From Gemmata massiliana (GTDB lineage: Bacteria > Planctomycetota > Planctomycetia > Gemmatales > Gemmataceae): a DNA stretch of 64,000 bases. A program made the translations under genes and the position numbers. Position 1 is the first letter of the stretch. Each line of letters starts with the position of its first letter. Positions 26,601 through 33,856 of the stretch are shown in pieces. A model generated the notes under the pieces. It had not been told where the DNA came from, did no database searches, and saw only the letters and a program-made list of their open reading frames with translations. The DNA lies in contig NZ_LR593886.1 of NCBI RefSeq assembly GCF_901538265.1, positions 806,001-870,000 on the forward strand, written 5' to 3'.

Positions 26601-28565
26601 GTGGAGTTGTTCCCACACCGCGCGCTGAGCGGCGAACCGGCTCCCGACGGAATCCGTGAACCAACGGGCCATCCATTCCGTTTCGGCCACGGCAAGGTGC
26701 GAACCGCGGTGCCACGCGACGAGTGCGTCACGCGGACCGCTTCCCCAACCCGTCAGCGTGTCGAACGAGTCGTCTGCGTTCACCGAAGCGAGGGCGCGTT
26801 TCCAGCTCGTTTCATCGGTCGCGAAACACAGGTCTTCGGCTTCGCGTCGCTTCGCGTCGACCGGCGCGAACTGAGACGTGATCCACGGGTAGAAGAACTC
26901 TGCGTAGGGGTAAACAGACGATTTCCCGGTGCGATCAGGCGTGAGCATCGCGGCGGTTTCTTCAGCCTTCAACCGCTGGTGAAGCACACTCTTCAGTAGC
27001 TGGCCGATGATTTCGGCTTTTGATGCAGCCGGGAGGTGTCGTGCGAGCCCCAATAGGAAATTCAGTTCAGCGGGCCGAATGGCGAGCCCGTCGCTCACGA
27101 GCGGTACGAGGTCGCGGGCGATGGGCAGGCGCGGGAGCGGTTCTTCGGCGGTCCACTCCACGAGCGCCCGGCACCAGAGCAACCGGTTCGCTTCGATGTC
27201 GCCGGCCTCGTCGCGCACGGTCGCCCATTCTTTCGCGCGGTCGGCCGGTTGCTTCCCGGCGACGCGACCGATCCCCGTGAGGAACGGCTTGCGTACTTCG
27301 GGCGTCCAGGGTTTCCACCGCTGTCCGCCCACCGCGGACTGGATCGCGAGTGTTTGCGGCGAAATGTCGAGCGTGCGCGCGGCTTCGATCTTCCGGCGCA
27401 ATTCGGCCGCGTTCTCTCTCGCGCTTGCGGCGCCTTCGGTATCGCCCGCGAGCACGTGTTGTTCGTGCCGGAGCACCCAGGCTTCGTACTGGCGCCACAA
27501 GTGCGGCGAGTACGCGGTGGGCGGCGGAGTCGCCTGCGCGAGCGCGCGGTACTCCTGCCACTGCTGTTCCAACTCGGGCGGCGGCTCGAACGGGTCCGGC
27601 GCGGAGAGGGGCGCGGGCGGACCGTCCACCGACACGAGGTGCATGTCGCGCACGCGCGGCTCGCCTTCAGTCTTCGGCAGTAGCACCGGGATCTGGCGCG
27701 CGCCGCGGTGGTCGCGTGCCCAATCTGAAACGCGGGCCGTGACGAACGCGACCAATTCGCCCGCGGTCACACGCTTGTTGCCGTCGGCGTCGGCCCCGCC
27801 GTTCAGCCCGTTCGTGGCAAAATGCGAGAATGCGGACGTTCCCCATTCGGGCGACGCCCACGAGCGCTCGTCGAGTCCGCTACTGAGCCACACCGCGAGG
27901 TTCGGGATCGCTGCGATGTCTGCGTCCAGTTCCGCGACGCCACCCGCGAAGTCGTTGTGGACCAACCCCAGATCGGTGAACGCGGGTTCGCGCGCCGCGT
28001 CGATGATGAGCAGTTTCTGTTGGGCGGCGGGGAGCCGCGCGAGTTGTTCGAGGATCACTTTGAACCGCACGCGCTCGCCCGGTTCGCCGGTCGCGTCTTC
28101 GGGGAACAGGAACGGGCCGTCGCGGTCGCGCCCGCCGTGGGCCGTGAGGAACACCACGACGCACTTCTCTTTCACCACCGAGAGATCCGGAAGCCCGCCG
28201 CGAGTCAGTGGCGTGGCCGGGCCACCCATGAACCGCGAGCGCGTACCGAGCCAGCTCCCCGGCCGGGCGAGCGTCGCGAGTTCCCGGGCGTCGGCCTTGC
28301 CGTAAGCGTTCGGCGGTACGGCGAGTGTGCGGTCGTAGTTCGCCGAGAGAATCACGAGGCGGGCGGGGGCCGGCGGGCGAATCCAGAACACCACCCACGT
28401 CACCACGGCGAGCGCAATCAGCCCCAATCCGGCAACGAGAGCAAGTTTTCGCCAGCGCGGGCGGTACGGTGTGCGGGCAGGCGGCGACCGCCAGGCCGGG
28501 CCGGACGCGGAGATCGCCGGCGCCGACGACCCGCGCCACGGCGGTGCGGGTGTTGGTGTGCTCAT
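23685..28565 (-). CDS. Giant single-pass protein: caspase-like pseudoprotease plus von Willebrand A domain
   Basis: A 1,626-residue protein. A Pro-rich cytoplasmic stub of about 40 residues is followed by a membrane segment (about 41-63, LALVAGLGLIALAVVTWVVF) and a caspase-like domain (about 68-320). The His of the catalytic dyad is kept (FLTAHGGRD, His143), but the DxC site reads IIDAARE, so the Cys is Ala191. The domain ends with SSGLDERSWASPEWGTSAFSHF and an ADADGNKRVTAGE loop. A long helical region comes next. A vWA domain lies at about 1070-1260 with a complete MIDAS: DCSGSMG (Asp1084, Ser1086, Ser1088), Thr in SPITRAV, Asp in ISDAVDT. Beta-rich C-terminal domains finish it. It presumably binds a ligand or partner through the vWA metal site outside the membrane. 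Confidence 0.83.
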   Translation of the reverse strand: MSTPTPAPPWRGSSAPAISASGPAWRSPPARTPYRPRWRKLALVAGLGLIALAVVTWVVFWIRPPAPARLVILSANYDRTLAVPPNAYGKADARELATLARPGSWLGTRSRFMGGPATPLTRGGLPDLSVVKEKCVVVFLTAHGGRDRDGPFLFPEDATGEPGERVRFKVILEQLARLPAAQQKLLIIDAAREPAFTDLGLVHNDFAGGVAELDADIAAIPNLAVWLSSGLDERSWASPEWGTSAFSHFATNGLNGGADADGNKRVTAGELVAFVTARVSDWARDHRGARQIPVLLPKTEGEPRVRDMHLVSVDGPPAPLSAPDPFEPPPELEQQWQEYRALAQATPPPTAYSPHLWRQYEAWVLRHEQHVLAGDTEGAASARENAAELRRKIEAARTLDISPQTLAIQSAVGGQRWKPWTPEVRKPFLTGIGRVAGKQPADRAKEWATVRDEAGDIEANRLLWCRALVEWTAEEPLPRLPIARDLVPLVSDGLAIRPAELNFLLGLARHLPAASKAEIIGQLLKSVLHQRLKAEETAAMLTPDRTGKSSVYPYAEFFYPWITSQFAPVDAKRREAEDLCFATDETSWKRALASVNADDSFDTLTGWGSGPRDALVAWHRGSHLAVAETEWMARWFTDSVGSRFAAQRAVWEQLHITANLPAQPTGHTRNALEGIIKAGKELTESRATGRFSLAIEAETLLKTRPEFDANSTPRANAVKWWNTADAVFTAPPVPDFNPSDRVALAREFRRVSRQLLITGETRPEALPEVPAVKARETAFETASRRGQLLLERFGGPNLIRALCEVRPGEDYNALHERLVRFAFQADGRQSLAIFNSRAGELFDAVTTLATKPDSALAADRWVRISPARTAVSDAPIERVRRERVRGYLAYQASRTFADHWYGEGDTRYYSLAVQRLADDANTVTAAFAPADDSFKPYRAETPFPVVPNLPTYIAITDEPNPTARVPFVPQPTVEIEGFPVFWTDSTARMAVSTNPGTAALTRSLTRPPLPQPLTPKHQSEALRVTGFFRGCTLESSCPVSFFAVPDRTAVSAPLPQTVGLAVRADTRALKRYGFGTGAVAIVLDCSGSMGRDPKDPMSVANYPIAVEALAKLLKELPPGTTINVWVFGQKMPGAKAPEDTIREVLPPTDLPLDSDAIVEDVLKQVRELEPWHESPITRAVVRAKDRIKDAKVPFKAVALISDAVDTRAATDPDYGEKKRTVGDVLRAEFPPSEVALGVAAFDADKEEQPAQAEFKSAESFTPTGKFVSVKDIDVLIAWLRTGLNPRVRFTLRPRGADVPTASLMAGTAEHDNWHAGKLAPGDYTLQVFGDSKFSGYVPLEPGDRLLLDLTENSGKLSLKRHWFADTVPAVAKAGAPTDPWRLALLQNGAKAEKLDLFTAIDVNPLVESRTKVTRIGDSWFEVTPSVPKREPIAIRWRAENGFPAPAWSLHSPGWPNFPGTQAYASPRLSAWWAPAPFTAASEVFKAPDGGLIDLRDRTVTVNGAAVTLDSITLEEHDVEVAPGERQKRTCLVVRLTHPEGNPIFTRPQSATPPTGREVRLYRGANKLTCLYWWDGLNGANVTAKVTGLEFVVLNDALRAAEKNGRHLTLTAPAPTDTSARPEPPTK

Positions 28566-28776
28566 AGGGTGCCCGAGCGAAGCGGTGTGTTCGTAACGGT
28601 TCTAACGGCGCGGCGAACCCGATCACGATACGCCCGCGGCCGGCCCTTTCTTTCTCGACCGATCGCGCACTTCCGCGAAAGGACACTTGGGACACCGGCG
28701 TAGAGTTTCTGTGCGGATCGGGTAATCTGTGCGAACCGGTGCGGTGGTGCCGGTGTACACCAGGGTTGGAGCGCGC

Positions 28777-29649
28777 ATGTCGGAACCGGCCGAAGAAAAA
28801 CGCGAGGGGACTCGTCGGGTTCCGCGTCGTGCCGACCTCAGCAGGGTGCTCGATAACGTACTCGGCGCCGTGCCCGCCAGTTCCGCGCCCAAAACGCTCA
28901 CCAATTCCGTTGGTATGGCGTTCGTATTGATCCCGGCCGGCAAATTTTTCATGGGTTCGCCCCCCGGCGAGGCCGGGCACCGGACCAACGAGGGGCCGGT
29001 TCACGAAGTCGTCATCGGGAAATCCTTTTATCTGGGTGTTCACCCCGTTACGCAGGCTGTTTACCGCGCGGTAACCGGCCAGAACCCGTCGCGGTTCACC
29101 GCGGCCGAAGGGGGCGGGCCGGAGCACCCGGTCGAATCGGTTTCGTGGACCGACGCCGTGGCGTTCTGCACGCGGTTGAACGCGCGCCCCGAAGAACAGG
29201 CCGCGGGGCGGAGCTATCGCCTGCCCACGGAAGCGGAATGGGAATTCGCTGCCCGCTCGGGCACCGCGGCCCCGTTCGCGTTCGGGGACACGTTCGCGGC
29301 CCCACACGGGAACTTCGACACGGTGTATCCTTATGGGGGGGAGGGCGAGCCGAGCGCGGCCCCGGGACGCACGACCCCCGTTACGCGCTACCCCGCGACC
29401 GCGTGGGGGCTGCACGACGCCCACGGGAACGTGTGGGAATGGTGCGCCGACTGGTACGGCGAGGCGTACTATGCCACCTTACCTCTCCGCGACCCACCGG
29501 GACCGCCCGAGGGCCGGTTCCGGGTGCTCCGCGGGGGGAGCTGGCGCAACCACGCCACCGCGTGCCGGGCCGCGTACCGGAACGCTCTCGCCCCTCACCA
29601 GCGCGATTCGGCCACCGGGTTCCGGGTCTGCTGCGTGTTGAACACCTGA
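28777..29649 (+). CDS. Formylglycine-generating-enzyme-like (SUMF1/FGE-sulfatase domain) protein
   Basis: A 290-residue protein. The FGE fold marks run from TNSVGMAFVLIPAGKFFMGS (about residue 45) through HPVTQAVYRAVTGQNPS, HPVESVSWTDAVAFC, YRLPTEAEWEFAARSG and HGNVWEWCADWY to RVLRGGSWRNHATACRAAYRN and GFRVC. In genuine FGE two cysteines near the C-terminus bind copper. Here the first of them is replaced by Asn (WRNH) and only the second (ATAC) remains, so sulfatase activation is unlikely; the fold may serve as a binding or other oxygenase-like module. GGAG sits 5 bases before the ATG at 28777. It is divergent from the giant vWA gene and first in a likely set with the receiver and ParA genes. 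Confidence 0.88.
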   Translation: MSEPAEEKREGTRRVPRRADLSRVLDNVLGAVPASSAPKTLTNSVGMAFVLIPAGKFFMGSPPGEAGHRTNEGPVHEVVIGKSFYLGVHPVTQAVYRAVTGQNPSRFTAAEGGGPEHPVESVSWTDAVAFCTRLNARPEEQAAGRSYRLPTEAEWEFAARSGTAAPFAFGDTFAAPHGNFDTVYPYGGEGEPSAAPGRTTPVTRYPATAWGLHDAHGNVWEWCADWYGEAYYATLPLRDPPGPPEGRFRVLRGGSWRNHATACRAAYRNALAPHQRDSATGFRVCCVLNT

Positions 29650-29715
29650 CCGAACGTGTCTCGGCGCGGCCGGTCTTTCCCCGGGTGAACACAGACCCCG
29701 AAGTGCCACAACGTT

Positions 29716-31065
29716 ATGCCGCGCCTTCTGTTAGTTGAAGACGAGCAAGTGAACCGCGATCTGTTCCGCCGCCGGTTGGAACGGAAGGGGTACACCGTTC
29801 TCACCGCGGAGGACGGGGCGAGCGCGCTTTCGCTCACCTCGAATGAGGCGCCGGATCTGGTGCTGATGGACCTCGGGTTGCCCGATGTCGACGGCTGGGA
29901 GGTGACGAAGCGCCTCAAAACGGACCCGGTCACCGCCGCGATCCCGATTATTGTGCTGTCCGCGCACGCGACGTCCGACGCGAAGGAGCGCGCGTTCGCC
30001 GCCGGGTGCCAGGACTTCGAGACGAAGCCGGTCAACTGGGACGGACTGTTCCGCAAGATTGAAGAGTGGCTCGCGAAGGCGCAAGACGGAACCACCCGCG
30101 CCGCGGCCGAAGCGACGGTCCAGACACTCGAGCAGGCATCGAGCACGGGTGTAATGTCCGCGCTGCAAGCGATACGTGCCCTCCCGCCCGATACGTCCCC
30201 GGCGGAAACGCTCTTATTTAACCCCAAAACTGCCGGAGTTACCCCACTCCCGACCGGTAAACACCCGGTTCTGAAGCCGCCGAAAGACGAAACAAAGGAC
30301 ACGTGTGAGGTCCGGCCGAAGTGCATTCTGGTGGTCGAGGACAACGACGCGAACCGCGTGATGCTGTGCCGGCGGTTGAACAAGCACGGGTATGCGACCG
30401 TCGAGGCCGCGAACGGCCGGGAGGCGCTCGACGCGGTTCACGCGCACACGTTCGACCTCGTGCTCTGCGACATCATGATGCCCGAAGTGGACGGGTACGA
30501 GGTTCTGCGTGAACTCAAGGCCGATCCGGATCTTAAGGCCCTGCCGGTCATCATGATCTCGGCCCTCGACGACATGACGGGTGTCGTTCGGTGCATCGAG
30601 ATGGGGGCCGAGGACTATCTGCAAAAGCCCTACGACCCGGTCATGTTGCACGCGCGCATCAATGCGTGCCTCGACAAGCGCCGGTTGCGCGATCAAGAGC
30701 TAGCGTACCTGCGAGCGGTGACCACGCTCACCCGCGCCGCGGAACTCGTGGAGCAGGGGCAGTTCGATTCGGAACTGCTCGCGCCGGTCGCGGGCCGCGA
30801 CGACGCGCTCGGCACACTGGCTCGGGTGTTCGACCGCATGGCCCGCGAAGTGCAAGCCCGCATGAAGCAGTTGCAGAGCGACATGCAGCAGATGACGAAG
30901 GTGGAGATCGACCGCCGCGAAGTGGTTCACGAGGTCGCGCGGGTCACCGCATCGGATGCGTTCGAGAAGGCCCGCAAGTACGCGGAGGAGGCCCGCGCCC
31001 GGCGGCACAGCGCCCCGAACCCGATGACGGAGACAATGTTGCTACCGAAGAAGCCAAAAATATAG
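29716..31065 (+). CDS. Response regulator with two receiver domains and a coiled-coil tail
   Basis: A 449-residue cytoplasmic protein. Receiver 1 covers residues 1-125: acidic pocket in VEDEQ, phosphoacceptor in LVLMDLGLPD, Lys in ETKPVN. A Pro/Thr-rich linker follows. Receiver 2 spans about 196-320: VVEDNDANR, LVLCDIMMPE, LQKPYDP. The last 125 residues are helical, with a HAMP-like stretch (VEQGQFDSELLAPVAGRDDALGTLARVFDRMA) and a charged coiled coil. There is no DNA-binding or enzymatic output domain, so it likely acts by protein contact. It lies 66 bp after the FGE-like gene and 102 bp before the ParA-like gene. Confidence 0.92.
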   Translation: MPRLLLVEDEQVNRDLFRRRLERKGYTVLTAEDGASALSLTSNEAPDLVLMDLGLPDVDGWEVTKRLKTDPVTAAIPIIVLSAHATSDAKERAFAAGCQDFETKPVNWDGLFRKIEEWLAKAQDGTTRAAAEATVQTLEQASSTGVMSALQAIRALPPDTSPAETLLFNPKTAGVTPLPTGKHPVLKPPKDETKDTCEVRPKCILVVEDNDANRVMLCRRLNKHGYATVEAANGREALDAVHAHTFDLVLCDIMMPEVDGYEVLRELKADPDLKALPVIMISALDDMTGVVRCIEMGAEDYLQKPYDPVMLHARINACLDKRRLRDQELAYLRAVTTLTRAAELVEQGQFDSELLAPVAGRDDALGTLARVFDRMAREVQARMKQLQSDMQQMTKVEIDRREVVHEVARVTASDAFEKARKYAEEARARRHSAPNPMTETMLLPKKPKI

Positions 31066-31167
31066 GGCTTCTGGTATCGGTGACGGCGGTTCAGACGGGG
31101 ACAGTAAAAGCAACCGCTCGCGGAGCGAGCGAGCCACACTCAAAACGGGCCGGAGTTCGGGTTTTCC

Positions 31168-31926
31168 ATGCGAAAGATCGTGTCCATCCACTCGTACCGC
31201 GGCGGAACAGGTAAATCGAACCTGACCGCGAACCTCGCGACCGCTGTTGCCCTCACCGGCAAGCGGGTCGGCGTGGTGGACACGGACATTCAGTCGCCCG
31301 GTATCCACGTGCTGTTCGGCCTCGACGACAAGCAGATCACCCGCGCGGTCAACGACTATCTCTACGACCAGTGCGAGATCCAGGACGTCGCGTACCACGT
31401 TTCGCCGCCCGAAGTCACGCGGGCCGGCGGGCACCTGTATCTCGTTCCGGCGAGCATGAAATCGGCGGACATCGCCCGCGTGCTGAAAGAGGGGTACGAC
31501 GTCGAGAAGCTGAACGCGGGGTTCGACCAGCTCCTCGAATCACTGGACCTCGATTTCCTGTTCATCGATACGCACCCGGGGATGAACGAGGAAACGCTGC
31601 TATCTATCGCGATTTCCGATAGCCTGATACTCATCCTGCGTCCGGACCGGCAGGACTACCTCGGTACCGCGATCACGATCGAGGTCGCGCGGAAGCTCGG
31701 GGTGCCGAACCTCCTGCTCGCGGTGAACAAGGTGCTGGCGAGCATGGACCAGGCCGCGCTCCGGAAGGACGTGGAGCGGTCGTTCGCGGCAGAAATCGGT
31801 GCGGTCCTTTTACTCTCGGAAGACATGCTCCGGCTCGGTAGTACCGGCATATTCTCGCTCAAGTTCCCGGATCACCAGTTCACGCGGGCGGTAGCGGAGT
31901 TAGCAACAAAGCTCGTGCGCGGCTAA
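31168..31926 (+). CDS. ParA/MinD-like ATPase
   Basis: A 252-residue P-loop ATPase of the SIMIBI class. The Walker A region reads SYRGGTGKSN: the usual signature Lys of KGGxGKT is Arg here, as in a subfamily with FRGGTGKSN-type loops. Other marks are DTDIQSPGIHVLF (A'), LDFLFIDTHPGMNE (Walker B) and AVNKVL. Such proteins dimerise on ATP and switch on membranes or nucleoid to position or control partners. Following directly after a receiver-only regulator, it may be that regulator's effector. No parB or centromere-like site is nearby, so plasmid partition is unlikely. Confidence 0.88.
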   Translation: MRKIVSIHSYRGGTGKSNLTANLATAVALTGKRVGVVDTDIQSPGIHVLFGLDDKQITRAVNDYLYDQCEIQDVAYHVSPPEVTRAGGHLYLVPASMKSADIARVLKEGYDVEKLNAGFDQLLESLDLDFLFIDTHPGMNEETLLSIAISDSLILILRPDRQDYLGTAITIEVARKLGVPNLLLAVNKVLASMDQAALRKDVERSFAAEIGAVLLLSEDMLRLGSTGIFSLKFPDHQFTRAVAELATKLVRG

Positions 31927-32079
31927 TACCGACGTTGACGGCCAGAAGATGAGAGCCCGCCCCAATTCCGTCTGTCGGGCATTGCGAACGTACCAACCCG
32001 CCGCTACCATCTCCTCCCATAGCTACAAAATCGTTTGCCTTAACTGGCCCAATCACTCTCAACTTACGGGGACTCGCGC

Positions 32080-32556
32080 GTGAACACTCTCAACGCAAGC
32101 GGGCTTGTGAGCCTGTTTGCCCAAAACGACGGCGACGCAGTAGGTGCCGGTTTACTTGCTGGGTTGGCGGCCTACATTGCAGTCGTTTTTGTGATTTTCA
32201 TTATTACAGCCATTGGTAAATGGAAGGTGTTTGAAAAGGCCGGGCAGCCGGGGTGGGCGGCGATCATCCCGCTCTACGATTTTTACGTCACGACACAGAT
32301 CGCCAAAAAGGAAATTCTCTGGTTCATCCTGTTCCTCGTCGGCATCTTTTGCTTCCCGATATCGATCGTCGCCGTCGTAGCCATAGTCGTCGTGAACTTG
32401 GAAGTCGCAACGAAGTTCGGTAAGGGCGCCGGTTACGGCCTCGGCCTCAGCTTCCTCCCGTTCATTTTTTACCCGCTGCTCGGGTTCGGAGACGCGCGGT
32501 ACAGTGGCGGCAAGAAGAAGCGCGCCAGCGATGTGGACGAAGACGACAACTGGTAA
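32080..32556 (+). CDS. DUF5684-like membrane protein
   Basis: A 158-residue protein with a GTG start at 32080. Membrane segments are AAYIAVVFVIFIITAIG, a second paired hydrophobic region (LWFILFLVGIFCFPISIVAVVAIVVV), and a final GLGLSFLPFIFYPLLGFG. The family motif FEKAGQPGWAAIIPLYDFYV lies between TM1 and TM2. The C-terminus is a short polar tail (KKKRASDVDEDDNW). The role is unknown; some relatives are annotated next to signal peptidases. A paralogue follows 40 bp downstream. Confidence 0.82.
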   Translation: MNTLNASGLVSLFAQNDGDAVGAGLLAGLAAYIAVVFVIFIITAIGKWKVFEKAGQPGWAAIIPLYDFYVTTQIAKKEILWFILFLVGIFCFPISIVAVVAIVVVNLEVATKFGKGAGYGLGLSFLPFIFYPLLGFGDARYSGGKKKRASDVDEDDNW

Positions 32557-32596
32557 CGAACGGGTATCCGCCCACCGGCTTTGAGGACGTGTCCGC

Positions 32597-32968
32597 GTGG
32601 ACGATCTGCTGTGGTATTTGGTGGTGTGGGGGGCCGTGACCGTTCCGGGGGTGGTGCTCGGTTGGCTTCGGGTGTTCCCGAAGGCCGGGCGCCCCTGGTG
32701 GGCGGCCCTCGTCCCGTTCTACAACATCTACGTGCTGGTGGTGGGCGTCGCCCGCCTCAGCCTCCTCTGGTACATTCTCGTTCTCATCCCCGTCGTGCAG
32801 GTCATCGCGGCCATCCTCGTGAACGTGGAGGTCGCGCGCCGGTTCGGAAAGAGCGAGGCGTTCGGCCTCGGGCTAGCACTCCTCGGGTTCATCTTCTACC
32901 CGCTCCTCGGGTTCGGCTCCGACCAGTACCAAGAGGGCACCGCGGAACCCGTTGGCCCGACGTGGTAA
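32597..32968 (+). CDS. DUF5684-like membrane protein, second copy
   Basis: A 123-residue paralogue of the preceding gene, lacking its longer N-terminus and charged tail. It keeps the FPKAGRPWWAALVPFYNIYV motif and the closing GLALLGFIFYPLLGFG. The start is GTG at 32597, with GAGG about 10 bases upstream. Its stop lies 9 bp before the RNA ligase-like gene, so the two are probably co-translated. Confidence 0.8.
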   Translation: MDDLLWYLVVWGAVTVPGVVLGWLRVFPKAGRPWWAALVPFYNIYVLVVGVARLSLLWYILVLIPVVQVIAAILVNVEVARRFGKSEAFGLGLALLGFIFYPLLGFGSDQYQEGTAEPVGPTW

Positions 32969-32977
32969 ATTGGCGGG

Positions 32978-33676
32978 ATGGAAACCACCTACCCGTCGAT
33001 TAAGGGGCCGGCGTTCGAGCAACTCGGCCAGCCCTGCGTCGCGTTCCACAAGTACGACGGCTCCAACTTGCGCTTCCTCTGGCAAGAGGCGAAGGGCTGG
33101 TTCCGGTTCGGTACGCGCTACAAGTGGCTCAAGAAACAGACCCCGAATTTCGGCGTCGCGATGGAGTTGTTTCAGGCGATGGTCGCGCCGGAATTACTCG
33201 CGACCCTGAAGCGCCACAAGGAGTACCGCGGGGTACGGAACCTGGTCGCGTTCTGCGAGTTCTTCGGGCCGTCGAGTTTCGCGGGGTGGCACCGCAACGA
33301 CGAGCCGAAGGAGCTGCGCCTCTTCGATGTCTGGGCACAGGGGCGCGGGTTCATTCCGCCGAAGGAGTTCGCACAAAACTTCGGGCACCTTCCCATCGCG
33401 GAAGTCGTGTACGAAGGCCCGTTCGACAAATCGTTCGTCGCCGCCGTGCGCGACGGAGTGTATCCCGTGCGCGAGGGCGTCGTGGTGAAGGGCATGTTCA
33501 CGCGGCGCGACAAAGTTGAGGTGTGGGCCGCGAAAGTCAAAACGCAGTCGTGGTTGGACGAACTCGCACACCGCGCGAGTCAATCCGATGGGCTCCGCGA
33601 GCAGTTGGCCGAGAACCTGCGCGAACAGGGCGTGCCGGTGGATGCGCCCGGTGATGTCGCAAATGAACCGGCGTGA
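32978..33676 (+). CDS. RNA ligase-like nucleotidyltransferase
   Basis: A 232-residue protein with the ordered motifs of covalent nucleotidyltransferases. Motif I is FHKYDGSNLRF (adenylated Lys25). Motif III is LVAFCEFFGP near residue 93, a IIIa-like ELRLFDV follows, motif IV is REGVVVKG near 168, and motif V is WAAKVK near 186. The pattern fits the minimal ligase core of the T4 Rnl2/RNA ligase family, which activates with ATP and seals RNA ends. No C-terminal OB-fold or separate kinase/phosphatase domain is present. Substrate and true activity are unknown. It is tightly linked to the DUF5684-like gene 9 bp upstream. No toxin or tRNA-cleaving nuclease was recognised close by. Confidence 0.82.
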   Translation: METTYPSIKGPAFEQLGQPCVAFHKYDGSNLRFLWQEAKGWFRFGTRYKWLKKQTPNFGVAMELFQAMVAPELLATLKRHKEYRGVRNLVAFCEFFGPSSFAGWHRNDEPKELRLFDVWAQGRGFIPPKEFAQNFGHLPIAEVVYEGPFDKSFVAAVRDGVYPVREGVVVKGMFTRRDKVEVWAAKVKTQSWLDELAHRASQSDGLREQLAENLREQGVPVDAPGDVANEPA

Positions 33677-33856
33677 TCCGGGCCGCATTTCTCTGCTTGT
33701 GTCGAAGATACCTGTTCCCCCGAACGCGCTGCCGAGGTAAACTGCGGGAGCGCAGAAGTTTTTCCCGCCGCGCGAGTTCAGCACCCGCCCCCGCCGAAGC
33801 TAAGTGGTGTCCGCCCCATCGCTTCGCCCAGAGATCAACCGCCAGGAGCCGCTCCG

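Noticed and set aside
27007..28305. Plus-strand frame of 432 codons within the giant vWA gene
   Set aside because: Ser/Ala/Arg-rich antisense translation with no motif; the giant gene is continuous on the minus strand.
31168..31926. Plasmid-type partition locus
   Set aside because: No ParB-like gene, no iterons or centromere-like repeats, and the surrounding genes are chromosomal signalling genes.
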